Of a stretch of DNA of 53,245 nt, positions 51,065 to 53,245 are shown piece after piece. Origin of the DNA: Candidatus Sulfotelmatobacter sp. (GTDB lineage: Bacteria; Acidobacteriota; Terriglobia; Terriglobales; Acidobacteriaceae); assembly GCA_017883385.1 (NCBI GenBank), contig JADGNQ010000026.1, positions 1 through 53,245 on the forward strand. Reading direction: 5' to 3'. Positions within the stretch are counted from its first letter, which is position 1; every line of letters begins with the position of its first letter. The translations under genes were made by a program, and so were the position numbers. The notes under the pieces were generated by a model. It was not told the DNA's origin. It saw only the letters and a program-made list of their open reading frames with translations, and searched no databases.

Positions 51065-52795
51065 CTACCGCCGCAAACTGACCGACGTGATCACCTTCTC
51101 ACACACCGCTTGCAACTCCTGCGATGACACGTGATCTGAACTGCAGCTTACCGGCACGACTTTCCCCCACGGCGTCAGCATCAATCCCAGCACTCCATGA
51201 ATGTCGGCCATATCGCGCTGGGTAGCGCTGAAAGCGGTGATCAGCCCCGGGTATCCGTCGAGCGTGGCGCTGGCGAAGTTTGTTCCGATTCCCGGCTTCG
51301 CCGCCAGCCAAACATAGTTGGCCAGATAGTAGTTCGCCTGCTTCCTCAATTCTTCGTCTTCCGTCAGTCCGGGAGCGCGACGGTCCAGCGCTGGCCCTAC
51401 AGAAATGCTCACCAGCAGGTTTCCCTTCTGCGCAAGATACACGGTCCGCAATGGCGTGTCTTCCGAAACCTGCACATCTCCCGGCAAGGCCACCGACACG
51501 GTCGCGCAGAACCACGCGTCCCGGCACAGTCCTTTCTCATAGCGAGTGAAACCTGCAGGTGTCGCCACTAGAGCGTCGGAATCCAGTACGACGCGAGTCG
51601 TTCTCTTCACCACCGCCGGCTTCGCCGCCAAAATCATCTGATTCGGCAGAAGCGTTTTCGTTACCGGAACTGGAACGGTTCCACTCTCAGGTTCGGGAGT
51701 AGCCTCGAACCGCTTCAGGGCTGTGAGCCATTCGACCGATCGCTCGTCGGGCAGAAGTCGCGCCCGCGCCTCTTCCTGAAAGTGAAAAGTCATGAACGGA
51801 TAGCGCCCCGGATTGTCAGACCGCCTGCTCGAGATGTCAGGCGCAGGATTCTGCCAGTCCTGTGGATCGTTGCGATACGCGTCATCCGGTACAGCAGGGT
51901 CGTCCGCTGGATCGCTGTCATCATAGGGCGAAGCCAGCGTCAGCTTGTTATCGATCGTCTGCGATCGGTGCAGCCACGCTACGTGATGGCTCGCCGGGTC
52001 GAGTAACAGCGAGATATGCAGAACCGCTGCGACCGCGTTATTCCCGGCGGCCGGCAGAGTACGTCCGCCGCTCGCGGTGCCTACCGCCGGAAGATCGATA
52101 CGCGAAAAGACGTATTGTGACGTGACCCACGCGCAGGACTTGCCGTCGACTTGCACCAGATTCCTGAAGCGCAAGTCAGCCCCGCTCAGTTCGAGATCCT
52201 TCAAGGCATGGTCGCGGGAATAAGCGAACTGCCCTCGCGGCTTCCAGGAGGCGCCCTCGGCGACCGGTTGCGGCGAGAACTCCGTCTGCAACAGATTCTG
52301 CGTCACCTTCCGCAGAAGATCGCCGCCGTCCCAAGACTTGAAATAGCCGCCGCCACCGTGGCTCAACGCCGTTTCGCCGTGCGGTCCCACGCGGAACGTC
52401 ACCGCTGACGACTGCAGGGCCGCGACTCGCTTCTCAAAATCTGCCGCAGAAAATAGCGAGCAACGCACGCTGGTTACGCGGGCTTCACTGTACTTCGCTT
52501 CCACGGGCGTGTTCCCGTCTTTGTCCGCAGCTTGCGGACGCAAGATAACAATCGCAGCCAGAGCATAGTCACACGGTCCTCGTGGTGGATTGAGCATGAC
52601 GCCGCTGGCATCGGCGATCGGCTGGAACGAACCAGCGGCCTCAAGTTCGTAGCGCAGAACCTGTCCCGGCGTTACATCGGCCTGCAGCAGGACCTGGCGC
52701 GGGGCTGTCCGCGATTGCGCGTGCATGCGCGCCGGTCCCATCCCGAGCAACAGAGCTAGGCTGGCGATCTCGAAGATGATGCGATGAGGCTTCAT
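51065..52795 (-). CDS. Large secreted protein of unknown function
   Basis: 576 residues with a signal peptide (IASLALLLGMGPARMHAQ). An N-terminal beta-rich region (VTPGQVLRYELEAAGSFQPI) is reminiscent of DUF6263-type lipid-binding-like proteins, but I would not assign it. The middle holds an acidic stretch (SPYDDSDPADDPAVPDD), and the C-terminal third has two Cys near the end and no catalytic motif. Located 11 bases after another secreted-type gene, so the two form one transcription unit, closed by the hairpin at 51004-51028. Confidence 0.65.
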   Translation of the reverse strand: MKPHRIIFEIASLALLLGMGPARMHAQSRTAPRQVLLQADVTPGQVLRYELEAAGSFQPIADASGVMLNPPRGPCDYALAAIVILRPQAADKDGNTPVEAKYSEARVTSVRCSLFSAADFEKRVAALQSSAVTFRVGPHGETALSHGGGGYFKSWDGGDLLRKVTQNLLQTEFSPQPVAEGASWKPRGQFAYSRDHALKDLELSGADLRFRNLVQVDGKSCAWVTSQYVFSRIDLPAVGTASGGRTLPAAGNNAVAAVLHISLLLDPASHHVAWLHRSQTIDNKLTLASPYDDSDPADDPAVPDDAYRNDPQDWQNPAPDISSRRSDNPGRYPFMTFHFQEEARARLLPDERSVEWLTALKRFEATPEPESGTVPVPVTKTLLPNQMILAAKPAVVKRTTRVVLDSDALVATPAGFTRYEKGLCRDAWFCATVSVALPGDVQVSEDTPLRTVYLAQKGNLLVSISVGPALDRRAPGLTEDEELRKQANYYLANYVWLAAKPGIGTNFASATLDGYPGLITAFSATQRDMADIHGVLGLMLTPWGKVVPVSCSSDHVSSQELQAVCEKVITSVSLRR

Positions 52796-52806
52796 GTTTT
52801 CTGTGC

Positions 52807-53245
52807 TTACTCCTGATCGTCACTATCCGGGGGATCGTCCGGCGGTTCGTCGTACCGCCGATAGTTCGCCGGATCCGGATACGTCGGATACGTCCGGCGT
52901 TTTGCCGCTTCCAGGGTCTGGCTCTTCGCCGACTTCACGATCGCGTCGCAAATGCTGGCTGCCGCGCTGGAATCTTCTTCGCGAAACACGCAGGCAAAGC
53001 CGAAATTGCCGTACCCCGCAACCGTAACCACGTTAAGGCCGCGATACTTTAGCCCATCCCCGTTCACCGTGAAGTGAGCAATGATCGCGGCACGGCCATC
53101 GACCAGGAGGTGCTCGTCCAGAACGATCCGAGCCGCCTGGCTCCACTTCGGACTTCTGGGCAGCGTTACAGAGAGCTGGTAACAAGGCGTCTGCGGACAC
53201 AGGTGTACGCGCCAGACTCCACCGGCATCAGGGCCGTCCTCATCT
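52807..53245 (-). CDS. Unknown protein, 3' part (truncated by window end)
   Basis: The frame is open through the window edge (first full codon at 53244), giving ~145 visible residues: VWRVHLCPQTPCYQLSVTLP, ARIVLDEHLLVDGRAAIIAHF, then GFACVFREEDSSAAASICDAI and a Pro/Asp-rich tail (PPDDPPDSDDQE). The GTG at 53067 is internal. No family recognised. The acidic Pro tail resembles the acidic stretch of the coupled downstream protein. Confidence 0.6.
   Translation of the reverse strand, partial: DEDGPDAGGVWRVHLCPQTPCYQLSVTLPRSPKWSQAARIVLDEHLLVDGRAAIIAHFTVNGDGLKYRGLNVVTVAGYGNFGFACVFREEDSSAAASICDAIVKSAKSQTLEAAKRRTYPTYPDPANYRRYDEPPDDPPDSDDQE

Noticed and set aside
1-53245. CRISPR array, tRNA or rRNA genes, integrase or transposase
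   Set aside because: No regularly spaced direct repeats, no tRNA-like cloverleaf noticed, and no protein with the relevant motifs in any frame.

Overview
The window looks like chromosome of a heterotrophic Acidobacteriota (Terriglobia-like) bacterium. This rests on about 60% G+C, dense non-overlapping genes, GT87/GT-C membrane proteins, a large family of CAZyme genes and many short palindromic intergenic repeats. The lineage is an inference from gene content; there is no rRNA or tRNA in the window to confirm it. I see no CRISPR array, no IS transposase and no prophage.

Layout. (1) 1-6603, plant hemicellulose utilisation: the 3' end of a GH29 alpha-L-fucosidase, a collapsed chimeric pseudogene joining pieces of GH31, GH10 and GH3 genes, an intact secreted GH31 (probable alpha-xylosidase) behind a LacI-type operator, and a xylulokinase with a non-standard start codon. 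(2) 6964-11638, minus strand: galT, heme O synthase (ctaB), and two translationally coupled secreted/membrane proteins with C-terminal SH3-like domains. (3) 11954-19989, plus strand: a respiratory locus. An outer-membrane porin fused to a mono-heme cytochrome (Cyc2-like architecture), a diheme cytochrome c and an amicyanin-like cupredoxin lie directly upstream of a cytochrome c oxidase (subunits II, I, III, III, IV and a small CxxC membrane protein). (4) 20189-23077: secreted metallo-beta-lactamase-fold protein, gluconokinase, MFS transporter. (5) 23239-33687: a co-directional lipid locus with an inactivated-HAD/fatty-acyl reductase fusion, an extended SDR, a polysaccharide pyruvyl transferase-like protein, two AMP-forming acyl ligases, a crotonase, an acyl carrier protein and a lipid kinase, followed by a CPHC thioredoxin/VKOR pair and an esterase. 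(6) 35641-39830, minus strand: two polytopic glycosyltransferase-like proteins and a phosphofructokinase whose residues predict pyrophosphate dependence. (7) 40068-48083: cstA-ybdD, a frameshifted antitoxin, an unknown protein, gamma-glutamyltranspeptidase, ruvC, a secreted unknown whose start codon lies in a MITE-like repeat, and a FecR-domain protein. (8) 48249-53245, minus strand: an ABC exporter-ECF sigma-membrane protein operon and two secreted unknowns.

How it fits together: the left end releases and phosphorylates sugars from xylan/xyloglucan, and PPi-PFK and gluconokinase feed central metabolism. The most interesting parts are two candidate systems. The first is an outer-membrane-to-oxidase electron path (porin-cytochrome, diheme c, blue copper, A-family oxidase without the usual K-channel lysine). 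The second is a lipid-modifying operon able in principle to activate, carry and reduce acyl chains and to phosphorylate or decorate a lipid product. Both functions are inferred from domain content and gene order.
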